A stretch of 64,000 nucleotides of DNA from assembly GCF_017916325.1 (NCBI RefSeq), contig NC_090171.1, forward strand, positions 264,501 to 328,500. Reading direction: 5' to 3'. How positions within the stretch are numbered: the first letter of the stretch is position 1; the number at the start of each line of letters is the position of its first letter. A program made the translations under genes and the position numbers. The notes under the pieces are model-generated. The model did no database searches. It was not told the origin of the DNA and saw only the letters and a list, made by a program, of their open reading frames with translations. Below are positions 1 to 13,951 of this stretch, in pieces. Source of the stretch: Leishmania martiniquensis (taxonomy: Eukaryota > Euglenozoa > Kinetoplastea > Trypanosomatida > Trypanosomatidae).

Positions 1-3000
1 TCTGTTTTCTCATGGTTTTTTTTCGCGGTCCCTCTCTCTCTCTGTGTGAGTTTTTTTTGCTTTCTCTTTTTTCCTTTTCTTCGTCCCTGAAGATTTTCTG
101 TGCTCTTCCCATTCGTTTCCACCATCTTGTCATGCAGTTTCTTCGTTACTTTTTTTTTTCAGTCTCCTCTCTCTTGCGCTCTTCCACAAACGACGATGGA
201 CATACAGTGGGAGGAAGGGAGAAAGAAAAATGCTGTTGAGCTGGTATCGGCATATGTGGTCGTGTGTTTGTGCTGATACCGTTTTTATTTCCCGCTCTCG
301 GTGCCCCCTTTTTTCTTGTAGGCTAACGCCTCTTTACTCCTTTTTTGTTTTATCTTGCGCTGTGGCTCTCCGCCTTCGCTGTGCGTTCTTTGTGTCTCTG
401 CTTTTTTTTTCGTTGTCTCTCTTCAGTGTTTTTTTTCCCCACGTGGGCTCCTGCTCTACGTCTACAAAAGCTCCCGCTGCGTTGGGCGTTGAAGTCGGCG
501 CCACAAAGGAAGCGCGCTGTGGTCACATGTGAATTTGTCTTTGTTTGTATTGTGTGTTTGGGTGTGGAATGGTGCACGGATGGGCAGGGTGGTGTGTGTG
601 TGTGGGGGGCACATCTCATTACACGCGTGTGCTCCAGGTCAATTTCTCGGTTCCTAGGTGAGCGGCCGAGGACCGACCACACATCGTCTAACTGCCCTTT
701 CTGATGTCCCCCTTTTTGGTGCGCCATCTGAGGCCGGAGTACGATAGAAGCACCCACAACGACATAAATTTCTCATGACATGTGCACCAGACACGTAACC
801 GTGAGAACGAAGAAAAGAAGAACACCTCCTGTTGCACGTGCAGGCGCCGCCATGTTAGCATTCGCCCGCTCCGCGTGTGCGCACTCGTGCGCGTTCTCTC
901 TCTCTCTTTTTTTTTCGTTTGAGACAGCCTGCACGGGTGTTGGCATTTAACATAATACGGCAAGTAGCGCACTTCTTCTTCCTCTCCTTTTCCTATCTTC
1001 GCTGCTTTCCTTCTCTCACGCGTACTTCTTCCCGTTACCTTCGCTTCCGATTCAACAGAGCCTCCCTCCCGCTCCTTCTCCTCCGACGGAGAAGCGAAGA
1101 GTTTGTGGACGAAGATGATGCGGAACAAAAAAAGAAAAAAAACGTACCTAAAGAATTCGAAACTCAGTGGAGGTGCACATACACAAACGCACAGAACGTG
1201 TTGACGTGAAAGACCTCGGTCGGCGTACCTGACCCCTCTCGCGTGGAGAAGAGAAGAAACCTTTTTCCGCATGTGGGAGGCTAAAGGGCCTCCGTGTATT
1301 CCTTTCCCCGCTCTTGAGGGGTGGAGTTGTTCCGCTTACTCCCGTCGATTTTTTCGCAGCAGCGGCAGGCCAAACGAATAGCAAAGGATCACGACGCGGA
1401 TTATATAACGAAAAAAAAAACTGTGCGTGACGTCTATCGCCACGTGAGCACACTCCCTTGCAAAACGTCGAAGCCACATAGAACTTCTTTCGTAGCCTCT
1501 TCTCGAATTTTTGTACGGGTTCCTTCCCCTCCCTCCCCTCTCCACCTCACGCTGTGTGTTGGTGTTTTTCTTCATGCATCGCCTTACCTCGTCACGCAGG
1601 CATTGACCTTTTGGCAAGCGCCTCCCTCGGCCGACACATTTCTAAGCATATTCCATTGAAAGACAGGAGAAGGAAAAGAGAGCGAAAAAAAAATAAAAAA
1701 AAAGTAGCACGGGCAACGCGACAAAGAGAGCGAAACAAATCGATTGGAAGGTAAGTCATGCGTCTGTCTATCTTTGCGTTTTTTTTCTTTCTCTGCGTGG
1801 GCTTCTCCATATCGAGCCATCTGGTGTGCATGTTTCTCTCCTTGATCTTCTCACCGCTTGTGATGGCAGACTTGTCCTTCACGTGTGTTTTTATTAGCTG
1901 TTTGTACCGTCGTGTGCTGGTCGAGCTATTTTATTCATCGCTGCCTCAGCCGCAGCGTATTTCGCGTGTGTGTGTTTGTGTGTGTGTCTGTGTGCGTGTG
2001 TGCTCCCCTACTCCCCTTATCTTTGGATCTATTTCGACGCCTTTCCGTTCCCATACCACCACTTTGCGTGCCGTCTCGTTTGCCGAGTCGTGCCTTTTTT
2101 TTTATCCCGTGTCTCTTGTTCGGAGTTGAGGGTGCCCTGTGTTTGTTTCCGTTGCTTATTTCACTGACATACACTCCTCTTTCTTCCTTTGCCCACCTCC
2201 CTGTTTGTGCACATTCTCGCCCTCTCTCTCCACGTGGCTTTCTCGCTCTCGCTTTGATTTGCGCACGTGTGTGTGTGTGTGGTCTGCCTCTCATTTCTGC
2301 GTGTCCCTTTTACCCTTTTCTCGGGGGTTTCGTCTCTTCGCGCCTCTTCTTCCCGCGGATGCCGTCTTCTGCTTGCCTTCGACACCCTTTCCTCTATCTC
2401 TCCCTCCTTTAACTGGCGCTACTTTATTTTTTTTTCATTCAATCATGTTTTTTTCCCAGTTCCTCTGTTTTTGTGTGTGTGCATGTGTTTGTGTGATCGC
2501 GGTCATGTGAGGGCTCGCCTTATCGTGAGCGCCTGAGTGTCTCCTCCCGTTTTCGAGTGAGCGAGAGCTTTCCATGTCGTTGTTCCTCTAGCTTGCCTTT
2601 TCAATCTCCGTGAATGTCTTCGTTGTCCAGCTTGCTCTCCCGCTTCTTCTGTGTGATGCACCTTGCTCTGCCGTTGTCTCTCCGCACCCCTTCCCCTGCG
2701 CTTGAACGCGCATACCCCTCTTCTCTTGTGCTTCTTTTGTTCTTCCTTCACGGGCAGGCTCTTGCGGACTTCTTGACGCTTCTCTTTTCATTCCACTTCG
2801 TCCCTTGCTCTCCTCTCCCTCTTTCTCTCTTTCTCTCTCTCTGCCCCTCCCCCTCGCTGCTCCTCTTGACGCCATCACAACCAAAACAATGATAGACGCG
2901 TTGTGTGCGGCACGGGTCACCATCCCTTGCGTTATGCGCGCCCCTGAAACGGCGCATGATGGTCCGATGCCGTGGCGACCAGCACACAGGTAACGAAGAA

Positions 3001-6000
3001 GAGAGCGACAACGCGCACTCCATCCCTATCTTTCTGTCTTCCTGTCTCGTTGGCATCTTCGCTATTCACGCTGAGTGTTCAGGTGTAGTGCTTCTCGACG
3101 CTTTTTCCCTTTCATCACCTTCCCCGGGACGTCTCTGTCGCTTCCCTTCAGACGGCGCTCCTTCCTCTCATCGCCCCCATCACTGTTCGCCTTCTCATTT
3201 TTTCCTTCGTGCCATCTTCCGCGTTTCTCTGGCGTGCATGGCGCCTCCCTTTTCGTGTGCTCCTGTGCACCCTCACCCCCTTTCCACGTCGGTTTTCCTT
3301 CTCGCGTATTCCTTTGCTCGCTTATTCCTTTTTTGACCCCTCTCCGCGCCCTCTACACTCCGTTTCGCTGTTGCTCTTCCCACCATCACACCCTTCTGTT
3401 CCCGTTTGGTCGGCCATCACGCTCCTGCTGTCTTGACGTTTCTCCTTTCTCTCTTCCCTCTGACCGAATGCGCCCGCACTCGTTTTTCCCCCTTTTCTAC
3501 CCCTTTCCCTGTGTGGCGTTTCGCGATCGCGTTCTTCCCCTTCCCCTTCCCCCGGTATCTTTGTCACTTGATGCTCCCTCCTCCCTCTTCGTCGTTTCAT
3601 TTCCAACTCCTCTCTCCTGTCCCCACCTCCCCTCTCCCTCTTTCTTGTATGTCCCTCCCCTCTTCTCCTCCCATCACTTCCCACGACCCTCCCTCCCTTT
3701 TTTCTTCCTCTGCACGCACACCTTTTGGCCCGCCGCTTTTTTTTCGCGCGTTTTCGTCGGCGCTGCCTCTTCGATGAAGCGCGCAAGCGGCCAGAAAGGG
3801 CGAGTGGGGCGGGGGGGCAGTGCTGCGTAGGGAGCAGGAGGAGGTCTGAAGGCAGATAAACGAAATGCAGCAGAGAGCTATTATTGTCTTAGCAGCGCGC
3901 ATTGTACGCCTCCGACACTGCCGGTGCGCGAGAGAGCCTGTATACGCCATCACTTACCCTGCTACTGGAGAAGGCAGGCGCATAAGTGTACATATACCGC
4001 ATGCGTAAGAAGAAAGAAACGAGTACAGAGCCGAAGCTCCATCTTCTACTCTCTCTCCCTTCCCCCAACGGAACAGTTTCGCAGACGCGACTCACTGTCG
4101 TCCAACGCACCCCGACGGGGAAACCCCACAGAACTCAGCGGCAATCACAGAAGGTGGTTGGTAAACGACTGCACTGTCGCAGAAAGCGTGAGCGCGCCGC
4201 CTCGTCCATAAACGAAAAAAAAGGATGAACAAGGTCGCATGCGAGAGGGGAGGAGGAGAGAGGGGGGAAACGAAATCGCCACTGGCTCTATCCCAGTCGT
4301 AAGCACTACCATCTCCATGACTTTTCCTGCTCTCGCGCACTGGCCCCTGCACATGTGCGTTGCTCCAACGGTTGCGCCGCCCTGCGTCGTAGCGAGCCCG
4401 TACGGGTGCATGTGTGACATCACTGTGGGCGTCTGTGGCTTTGTTAGGGACGCATGCGGAGGTCTCTCGCGTGGCCATTTTGTTTTCGTCTTTCTCTTTC
4501 ACATTTTCGCCTCTCCCCTTCCCCTTCCCCCCGTTTTCTGGGCCTTTTCAAAGAAAAAAGTCCGTGTGGGTGCGTACGCTCTCCCCTGAGTGACTTTTTA
4601 CTCCCTTCCGCTTTCCTTTTCCTGTTTTCGAGTCCCCGGTCATTTCCTGCTCCTCTCAATCCCCTTCCTGCTGGCAACTTCTTCTGTTTTCTCTTTTTTT
4701 CCTTTTTGATTGTTGGCGTTTGGATTGAGAGTCGCGCGCTTCTCTCTCTCTCTTTCTATTCCTGTATTTTTTCCCTTTTACATCATCTGCCACCCGTTTC
4801 CTTTTCCGCCTGATTCTTAGCTTCGAGTTCGCTCTCTCTCTCTTCCCCTCGCCCACAGTCTTCCCCTTCTCTGCACATTCGCTCTTGTGCTTGTTTGGTT
4901 TTGAATCGCGAACTTTCTCAGCTCCCCCCCACACACACTTCCACTCTCTATCCCTTCTCGCTTCTTCTTTTGTTTTTCCTTCCCCCCTCCCCCTGTTCCC
5001 CCTTCTTGACGTTTTCACACCGTAAAAAAGGAGGCCGCATCGTACGACCAACCGCGACCAGGGAGACAGGTACCGAATACAGCAGCGCCGAAACTTAGAA
5101 GACAAGGGTAAGCCAAGGCACCAGAAAGTTTGTGTGCTCTCTTGCTGTTTGCTGCTTTCCTCCTCACATCGTTACACAGGCACCCTCCCCCTTTTTACCG
5201 GCAAAGCTTCTCTATTCCTGGGCAACACGTACACCCGCGCACCGGCGCCCATGCGTATTGCGCGTGTTGGAGAGGCAGCAGTGCAAAAATATGGTGTCTG
5301 ACACGGAGAACGGCGATGACGGCGGAAAGCGGAGAGCTGAGGCAAAGAGAGTTAGAACGGGTGCAACAAAGGTCGTACCAAAGCCCCCACCGAAGAAGAA
5401 AAAGAGGAATGGAATGTGTTGATGACGTGAAGCGCTTCATCATCTTTATCTGTTCGGTTGCTAAGGACGGTGGGTAGCCACAACGACAACAAAAACGCAT
5501 GATGAGGGCGCATGAGCGCGCTCGCTGCCGCTCTTGTCCGCTTGAAAAAAAAAGGTGGCCTATACGCGCACAGTTTTTGCTTGTATCCACCGCATCTTAT
5601 TGCTTATTTTCTTCCTTATGCTCGCTCTTCGCGTTTCTTACTGATGTTGTCAGGCCCCTCCTTCCTCTCTTCCTCCTCTGCCGCCCTCGTCGCCTCTTCC
5701 CCACCCGTTTTGGGTTTCTCGCTTCACCCTGATCTCGCTGCCTCGCCGTCTTTTTTCCCGCTCTATCTCCTTTCTTCCTCCGTTCCTTTTCCAGTGCTGC
5801 TCTGAAAATGTGCGAGCACAGAGAGCACATGAGGGGGAGGAATAATGAGGGCATGGGCGGTGGCGGCAGTAAGAAGAGGGAGAGGAGGAGGGGTGGAGGC
5901 GAAGATGTGCAAGCGAGCGGTTTCGCTAGGCAGCGGTCTTTCTGTGTATCGATTCGACCCTGCTACTCAGTGCGCTTGTGCCGTGCAGCAAAAGGTTTTC

Positions 6001-9000
6001 TCGCTAAGGGCGTACGGAATGAGTGCTGTTCTGCCGCTGCCAGCGTGCACCACTCATTGGAACTGCCGTGTATGTGAGGAGAGTGAGACGCCTCGCCAAA
6101 GACGCGCTCCCTTTTTAAGGGGGGAGGGAAAACGCTGTTTACTTTTTAAAAAGGTTTTTGGCCTGCACGCTGATGTTTCCGTTGTATCTCTTTTTTTCTT
6201 TTTTCTCTCTCACTCTCTCGTCTGTGCGTGTGCGTGCCTACTGATTGGCGTGTTCCCGTCTTTTTCTCCTTTCCAGTTTACTTGGGCGCCTGCTAGTCGT
6301 TTTTTCTCTTCGCGTCCTCGCGCTCATCTGACAACTTATCTTCCTCCCACATGCGCGTCTTCTTCTCGCACCTCTTCGCGCTTTCTTAGCCGGCGTGCAC
6401 TGCGGTGAGGATGCATGTGCTCTTGTTGGTGCGCTGGTCACGTTTTTGTGGTTTCCTCGGCTTCCGTCTTCGTCAGGCGGCTTGCTTCTTCCAAAAGTGA
6501 GAGTCAGAGGAAGAAGGGTGGAAAGAAGATGGATGACCGGTGGAGTGCTATCAAGGGCGGCTGTCTCTGGCATATCTTCGGATGACACCATTCCCCTTTA
6601 CACGTATCCTCCTCCACACGCTCGTATACTTCGGCGGTTTCGCTCCCTTCTCTAACACACATACCCACCGCTTTAACCAAGTTTTTCACTCTTTTTTTTT
6701 CTCGTTTCAGTGCGGCCACCAAATATAAACACACACTTACATTCAGACACGTTGAGACTCCCTCCTCCCTTCCTTCCTCCCCTCCCCCTTCTGTTTGATG
6801 AGGAGAAAGACACCAGAGGGAGCGTGCATCTCTAAGGCCATCGCTTCTTGGCACACCATATCTTAAAAAAAGGTAGATGTTTCCTCGCTCTTTTTTCCTG
6901 CTTCTCGTTTTGCGTCGCCCTTCGCGCTCATGCACGTTTTTGTTCTGGCATACCTCTCTGCGCGACAAATTCCCGTGGGTGCCGTGCCGCACATTCATAG
7001 ACCGACACAGGCACCTGCTAGCGTCCGCGCGAAGTCAGGTGCGGGGGGCAAACGGTGAGTGAAAAAAGAGTAAGGCGTGCCTGCGCCTTTTTATGTGAGC
7101 GCGTTATGACGCCAAAGACGTGTAGTGAGCATTTATTTGCGCTTCTTTTCCTCTCGCGCTGCCCGGTGTTGAGTGACGCGGAAACGAAAGGAATAACAAC
7201 AAAGACGGGAGGAGATGGACGAATGGTTCGCTCCTCAAACTGCTGACGCTTCGCTTACAGCGTCTCTGTCTTCCTGTCAAGCGCACCTTCTGTCGCGATG
7301 GTAATTCGATTTGGCGTGGATGCGTTTGGGCTCAGAAGTTTCTTCATTTCCTGCCCTGGACCATCCCTTCCTTGGCACCGTTCACTACCGTTTGGCTGCG
7401 AAGCCGCCGCACATGCTCTCCCCTTCTGATGCGTTTTTTTTCCTTGCGCGCTTTGTATATACACGTATGTTTTTTAAAGAGTCACCAAAAACCCTTCCCA
7501 TCCCCGTTCCTTCAGCCTTTGTCTTGTTGATCTCGCATTCTCCTCTCTGGCGCTCTCCTTCTCTCTTTCTTTCTGTTGGTGTGTGCGTTCGTGTGTGTGT
7601 GTGTGTAGTTTTCTTCTGGTGACACTCGCTCGTATACATGGTGTGCGTGTGTGTGTGTGCCTTTTCGTCTCTCCTCAGGTCTCTCTTTACCTTCGTCGCT
7701 CTCCCTCGGTGCTGCTTCTTATGGAGACTCGCCTTTAAGTTTGCTTCCGTTTCGTATTTTTTTTCCATTTGTGACTGCTCTCGGCCCTTGCCGCTCACCG
7801 GTTTTTTTTGTCGTCGCCCAATATCTTAACCACTTCCCTGTCGCTCTCTTCTCTTTCCCTCCCGCCCTCTGAGGGAGGCACCTCTTCCCCCTTTTTCCTC
7901 CCCTTTGTGACTCCTCCGGCTTTAGCCGCCCCTCTCTCGCTACGCTCTACCAGCGTTCCCCTCTCTCGCTCTTTCCGCCCTCTTCTTCCCAAAGGTGCGG
8001 CGTTGGTTGTAGCGGTCCTCTGTCCTATTCAAGGGTTGTATGTCAATGCTTCAACGGAACGTTCGGGTCCTTGCGCATCGCGTCTCGGGCGTGCGCGTGC
8101 TTCTACGCCACCTATTCGCTTGTGCGCACCTTCAATGAGCGGCAAGAGCGGAGCGTGAAAGGACATGCGAGGCGCCAAAAGGAGGTGAGGCAAAGAGGAA
8201 AGGAACGGCACCTTCTGTTGTGCGACAAGGCTGTGTTTCCCTATAATCGGCTTTAAACGGCAAACTGACCCGGCGAAGAGGTTTTCGAGGCGTCAAGAAC
8301 GAAGACAGCAGAAGGTGCGGTGGACAAAGGGTGTGATGGGAAATTTTGCACACCAAGACGTTCTTCTTGCTCCCCTTCTGTGATGCTTCTCGGCTGCTCT
8401 TCGCGTACGCTTTCGCCCCTTTTCTCTCTCTGATCCCTTTGGCTCCGTTGGTGTGTGTGTGCGCGTGTGCTCGCTTGCTTCTCATATGGCGTACCGGTGC
8501 TTTTCTGACGGTGTCCCCGTTCTTCTTTTACCTTTTCCGTCCCGCATTCTTCTCCGACTTTTTCTCCCCCTCTTCTCTTCTCCATGATTTCTTTACCTCT
8601 CGATGTCTTTTTTATTTTCCCTTTCTTCTTGCCTTCTTTTTTTTCTTGAGTGGTTTTCCCGCACCTCTCCATACGCCTTCGGTCTCTCTCTCTCCCCATT
8701 TGACGCCTCATTCTCCCGTTGGTACATAGTCACTGAGAGGACGCCAAGAGAAAAAAATAAGAAGAACAGACATGCATCGTTTACGATTATCATTTGTTAT
8801 GCATGTGTGGACCTTCTTTCTTTCTTTCCTGTACTTTTTGTGCTCCGCCTCCTCCTCTCTTCTCTTCTCCTCCTTCCGCTCTCCCTCCCCTCCCTTCGCG
8901 CGCGCTCCCTCTCTCTTTTTTCTCTTCTGTGGCTCTCAGTGCGTCTTTGCTCGAATTACCCGACACAATTTTTTTTTTCTTCTAAAGCCGTCGCTTCCAC

Positions 9001-11722
9001 ATACGCATCAACTCCTCGTTAATGACGGTTGTGTTTTCTTCTTTTCGCTTGTCCTCTCCGGCTTCGATTCTTGTGCGCCTTCAGAGGGCTGTTTCTGCAT
9101 TCCTTCCCCCCCCCGGCGCACATAAACCTCTCTCTCGCACACACGTGGCCATTAAGTGTCCCCTGACGCGAGACTAACACCGCATGAAAAGGAAGAATCG
9201 AATACTCGCCAAAGACAGAAAGGAAGACGCGCGGGGTGAAGCGGAAATGCGAAGGCGTGGGGGTGGTCGCTGTCATGGCTTTCGAGCGCTCTTTTACTCT
9301 CTTCTTCGTTTTTTTTTCCTGCCAAGGTGAAGTTCATCTTGACGGACCTCTCCTCTCGTAGTGCACCTTCACTAGAAGTTGCGATTTCGTGTCCCCTTTC
9401 CCACCGAACACAACTTACTTCCAGTCGCTCTTCCTGTATTTGTTTGTCTTTCCTCTCCTCTCCCTACCGCCCTCATCTTCATCCTCTCTTCATGGCATAC
9501 ATCCACTCTATCTCCCATCGCCCAAGCATGCGCGTGCATGTGCGCGTGTGCGTGTGTGAACATGCTCTGAATCGATGCGTGCGGTTCTTTCCCCTTTCTC
9601 CCATGTATTTGTTTACCTGATACAAAAGGCGCCGTTTTCTTAGCTCTCTCTCCCGCTGTGTTGCTCTCTTTTTTGCTTCTGCGGGCGCTTGTGTCTCTTC
9701 TGCCTCGGATACAGCGCACTGTAGCATGAAGAAGAGAAGACCAGACGTAGCCACCGCGAAACCGGCGGCGAGTGGCGACATGATGCGAGACTATACACCC
9801 TCATATCCACACATAAGGAGAAAAGCGAAGGAGAATGAGGTGAAAAGAGCGCAAGAAAAAGGAATGTGGCATCCAGGCAGAAAATATGAAGAAGGTAGTG
9901 ACGTGCTTTTATTTTTCCCCTTTTTTCTGACTTCTATGTTGTACGAACCGCCTCTCATGCCCCCCGGCTTCTTTATTATTGTTGCTCTCTTCGCACCATA
10001 TTGTCACACTGGAGGAGTTGTGGGGCTCAGCGGGATGGTAAAAGTGATAACAACGCCGGAAAAAAATATATGCGAAGGAGAAGCGAAAAAAAACATAGAG
10101 ATGGTATCAGAGTGATAGAGGCGAGGGGAGGGGGAGAGAGGGTTGAACCAGCGGTGCAGTCGCGGCTACCGTTTGAAAGGGACAGGCAGCTAGACAAGCA
10201 GACAGACAGAGACAATAAGAGGAAGACTCATGTGCTAGAAAGTAGCGCCGAAGAGTGAAACTGCTCGCGTGTCTTCCTACCTACATCTTCTTTGCTGCTG
10301 CCCCCACTTCCTCCCCCTCCTTCTCGCCAGCTGTTGATTCTGGACGTTTGTTGCTCGCTTATTGAAGTTTCATCGCCTTTTTGCTGCAGGGCGGAGGCGC
10401 AATAAAAGCCAAACGTACAGAAACAGTAAAAACGGAAGAGATCGGTGCATTGTGCCCTGCCCGCGCTATTGATCCTGTTCCCCACCCTCTCCTCCCCCTC
10501 CTCCTCCTCCTTGCCCTTCTCCTCGACATCTCCTTTATCGCTTTTTATTTGTTGCCCTTTCCCTTTTCACTAGCATCTGCCCTTCTGTTTCACTCGAGCT
10601 CTTCGACGGTCATCTCGCCTTCTTTTCTCCCCTTGCCTTTTGTGTGTAGACACGGGGTGCTGATGGTGGTGGTGGTGGGGACGCACGGTTCCGTGTGTGC
10701 ACGTGTTTGTAGTGCAAGCAGCTGCTTTTTTTTCGTCCTGCTTCATGCCTTCTCTTTGTCTTCCTGCTAGGTCCTCGATCCACGTCGTCGATTCCGCGGG
10801 GCTTCGTCGTCTCTCTTTCGCAAACGTATTCATATGTATGTCAATGTTTTCCGACATTCCTCACTCTTCTGGTCACTCTTCGTTTTTCTTTGTTCCTGTG
10901 GTGGCTTCGTTCTTTCCGTTTCCTCTCAATGGCCTGCACATTAGCGCGTTTCGTTTCTGTTGTGCTCACATTTCTTCGTGGTTGTTTTCTCTCTGGTATC
11001 CTGTCCACTTTCTCTGCGTGAGAGCTCCAGCGTGCATAAGCGTGCGCCTCTGCTCGCTTCATTTCGCTGCTGTACTGTGTGTGGTTGAGGTCTTTTGTGC
11101 GTTTGCATGTTCGTGCGCTCGTCTGTGTATGTGCCCGTGTAAACACCCTCTTGTGCTCGCTCTTGTCTTCCTTGGTGTCTTCCTTCCCGTCTTTCCCCTC
11201 TTCTTGTGTGCTCTTTGGTGGCGCATGACTGCCTCTTAATCCCCAGCCTTGTATTTCGTTGCCTCCTCCTCAACTTTAGTTTCGCCGCGGCGCATACCCT
11301 CTGGAGTGGAAGGCAGGAGAAGAAAGAGATGCTAGCGCTACGGGGTGGGGTTGATAGGCGTTTCTTTGTCCATACGTTTGCTGAGGGGCAGGGCGGTGAC
11401 ATTGGATGGGGGGCTCTCATCATCCTTCTTCCAGTGCGTGTACGAATGACTTCAGTCGCTCCCTGCGCCTCTATTTCTGTGAGTGCATGAATGCCTTTGC
11501 ATTCCGATGTCACGTCCGCTTCGTGTCGCCTAAGTGTTCAGCTCCGTGTTGAAGTTTTTCTTTTCCGTTCCTTCGGCTGCGGTTCAGGCGTCTTGGGAGG
11601 ACGTAGAATGCGATAGCGACCCTTAATAACAAAGGAACTCGTGGAGGGGAAAGGCAGCGGAGATGGGGAGGCGCATGCGCGGTAAAGCAGGCCACACAGC
11701 TTCCCTAGCACCGCTTCCCCCC
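1..11722. other. Gene-free pyrimidine-rich block, left flank of the repeat array
   Basis: No convincing protein gene is visible. The + strand is dominated by T/C runs of several hundred bases, interrupted by purine-rich islands of about 50-250 bases (for example near 1085-1150, 1655-1755, 4200-4290, 5020-5110, 8130-8330 and 10020-10260). Open frames up to about 250 codons exist, but they are low in complexity (Ser/Phe/Leu/Pro/Arg) and follow from the scarcity of stop codons in pyrimidine-rich DNA. The pyrimidine bias has the polarity of trans-splicing signals of the downstream + strand genes, so transcription probably enters the window from the left. GT microsatellites lie near 1968-2002, 2265-2281 and 7588-7606. 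No telomeric hexamer array and no convincing tRNA, 5S or spliced-leader RNA gene was found by eye. Confidence 0.75.
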
Positions 11723-12836
11723 CACGGATGCACACACTCGTAAACGGCACTGACGCGGCCACGACGCTTCTCCCCCCCCTCCATACACACACACGCACAC
11801 GCACCGCTACCCCTGCGCACAGCCACCAGCCGATTCCCGGTGGCCGGAACGTGGCAGGCCGCGGAGGGCACATCCATCCCTCACACGCGGTTCAACACAT
11901 GGTCCCAGAGCCTGCGCGCCGTCTCACCACCACTGATGAGACAACCCTTCACCACAAATGTAACTCGGGAAAACTGAAGCACCACGCGTGGGTGATGAGC
12001 AACCGTACGGAACAATCGTTAGATAGTAAGTCTGAGGTGGTGTGCGCGCTGCTCGCGTGCGGCAGCATCCCTTGTTAATAGCGAGCAGTCCACCCGCATC
12101 CCCGCAAGCTGCTCGTCTACACCGGGGAGAGAGGCGGTGAAAGAGGGAGGGAGGGAGAGAGAGCGGCGGTGGCACCCTCTCCCTCTCTCCCCTCTCTGAG
12201 TGTGTGTGCCCGGTTCTGTGCAAGCGCTCATTTTCAGCCGCACGCGGGCCTGATGCTGGTGCCCCTGCGGTCGGGTGATGTGCGAGAGCGTACTGGCGCG
12301 TGCGTGGCGAAGCAGTGTGGCTATGCGTCTCCGCTTCGCCTCGATGCGGAGCAACGGTACGAAACACGTGCGAGATGTCTCTGCTTTCTCTGTGCGGTGC
12401 GCGTGCTAAGGCGGGTCGGGAGCGGTGCCGTGTGCATGTGATGACGTACGCTTTGGAATTGACAGCCAACCTGCGCGGTGCGCCGCGTGCTGTGCGGACA
12501 ACATGCATTGGTGTGCATCTCCTCTACTGTTACTCAAAAAAGCCTCTGAGGCACACGCGTGGCCGCACCCTGCTCGCCCTCGTGCCCCTCACCACCACCA
12601 CTGCTGCTGCTGCTGACTCTTCTGCGCGCGAGTGCGCCACGCTGATGATCTATCTATTCGCATCGCGACACGCTGACACACGCGACCTGAGTGACACGCG
12701 AAGGAAACCAACAATCGAGAAAGAACAGCTGAGTGTGCGCGGGCGCGGAGCGGCGCGTGGAGGGGATCAAGTCTGGCCGGTGTGATGAGTCTGCTAAGAT
12801 GCATGCACGCATTCACAATTGGAAGACGAGTCTGAA
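11723..12836 (+). repeat. Tandem repeat unit A1 (1114 bp), candidate C/D snoRNA cluster unit
   Basis: First of three head-to-tail copies. It differs from unit A2 by a one-base deletion (one A fewer after a TTTTC near 12231) and otherwise looks identical. The + strand contains five TGATGA boxes (11934, 11993, 12439, 12643, 12783), each followed within about 110 nt by CTGA; I saw no TCATCA on the + strand, so the enrichment is strand-specific. The unit also contains a purine/pyrimidine inverted segment (about 12142-12197), a CTG run and three mutually complementary arms at 12049-12115. Short open frames (such as 116 codons from 11728) overlap the RNA candidate in every copy and look incidental. 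In trypanosomatids snoRNA genes usually occur as repeated clusters, which fits this unit. Confidence 0.85.
11928..12042 (+). ncRNA. Candidate C/D-box snoRNA, copy 1
   Basis: C box TGATGA 11934-11939, D' box CTGA 11974-11977, C' box TGATGA 11993-11998, D box CTGA 12032-12035. A 6-bp terminal stem joins CACCAC (11928-11933) to GTGGTG (12037-12042), with one unpaired G after the D box. Bases 12016-12028 (TCGTTAGATAGTA), just upstream of box D, can pair with TACTATCTAGCGA, which I recall from memory as a universally conserved stretch of eukaryotic large-subunit rRNA. That is 12 Watson-Crick pairs and one G.U. By the box D plus five rule the target would be the A of UAC in that stretch. A guide for D' was not recognised. 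The base before the C box is C instead of the consensus purine. It would act in the nucleolus in 2'-O-methylation of rRNA. RNA type is an inference from sequence only. Confidence 0.6.
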
Positions 12837-13951
12837 CACGGATGCACACACTCGTAAACGGCACTGACGCGGCCACGACGCTTCTCCCCCCCCTCCATAC
12901 ACACACACGCACACGCACCGCTACCCCTGCGCACAGCCACCAGCCGATTCCCGGTGGCCGGAACGTGGCAGGCCGCGGAGGGCACATCCATCCCTCACAC
13001 GCGGTTCAACACATGGTCCCAGAGCCTGCGCGCCGTCTCACCACCACTGATGAGACAACCCTTCACCACAAATGTAACTCGGGAAAACTGAAGCACCACG
13101 CGTGGGTGATGAGCAACCGTACGGAACAATCGTTAGATAGTAAGTCTGAGGTGGTGTGCGCGCTGCTCGCGTGCGGCAGCATCCCTTGTTAATAGCGAGC
13201 AGTCCACCCGCATCCCCGCAAGCTGCTCGTCTACACCGGGGAGAGAGGCGGTGAAAGAGGGAGGGAGGGAGAGAGAGCGGCGGTGGCACCCTCTCCCTCT
13301 CTCCCCTCTCTGAGTGTGTGTGCCCGGTTCTGTGCAAGCGCTCATTTTCAAGCCGCACGCGGGCCTGATGCTGGTGCCCCTGCGGTCGGGTGATGTGCGA
13401 GAGCGTACTGGCGCGTGCGTGGCGAAGCAGTGTGGCTATGCGTCTCCGCTTCGCCTCGATGCGGAGCAACGGTACGAAACACGTGCGAGATGTCTCTGCT
13501 TTCTCTGTGCGGTGCGCGTGCTAAGGCGGGTCGGGAGCGGTGCCGTGTGCATGTGATGACGTACGCTTTGGAATTGACAGCCAACCTGCGCGGTGCGCCG
13601 CGTGCTGTGCGGACAACATGCATTGGTGTGCATCTCCTCTACTGTTACTCAAAAAAGCCTCTGAGGCACACGCGTGGCCGCACCCTGCTCGCCCTCGTGC
13701 CCCTCACCACCACCACTGCTGCTGCTGCTGACTCTTCTGCGCGCGAGTGCGCCACGCTGATGATCTATCTATTCGCATCGCGACACGCTGACACACGCGA
13801 CCTGAGTGACACGCGAAGGAAACCAACAATCGAGAAAGAACAGCTGAGTGTGCGCGGGCGCGGAGCGGCGCGTGGAGGGGATCAAGTCTGGCCGGTGTGA
13901 TGAGTCTGCTAAGATGCATGCACGCATTCACAATTGGAAGACGAGTCTGAA
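12837..13951 (+). repeat. Tandem repeat unit A2 (1115 bp)
   Basis: Second copy, starting at the CACGGATGC that opens every unit and ending in TCTGAA. It carries the same box pairs and inverted repeats as A1. Only homopolymer-length differences separate it from its neighbours, which indicates recent duplication or active homogenisation. Confidence 0.9.
13042..13156 (+). ncRNA. Candidate C/D-box snoRNA, copy 2
   Basis: Same element in unit A2: C box at 13048-13053, C' at 13107-13112, D at 13146-13149, terminal stem 13042-13047 with 13151-13156. All boxes, the stem and the 13-nt guide are unchanged from copy 1. Confidence 0.6.
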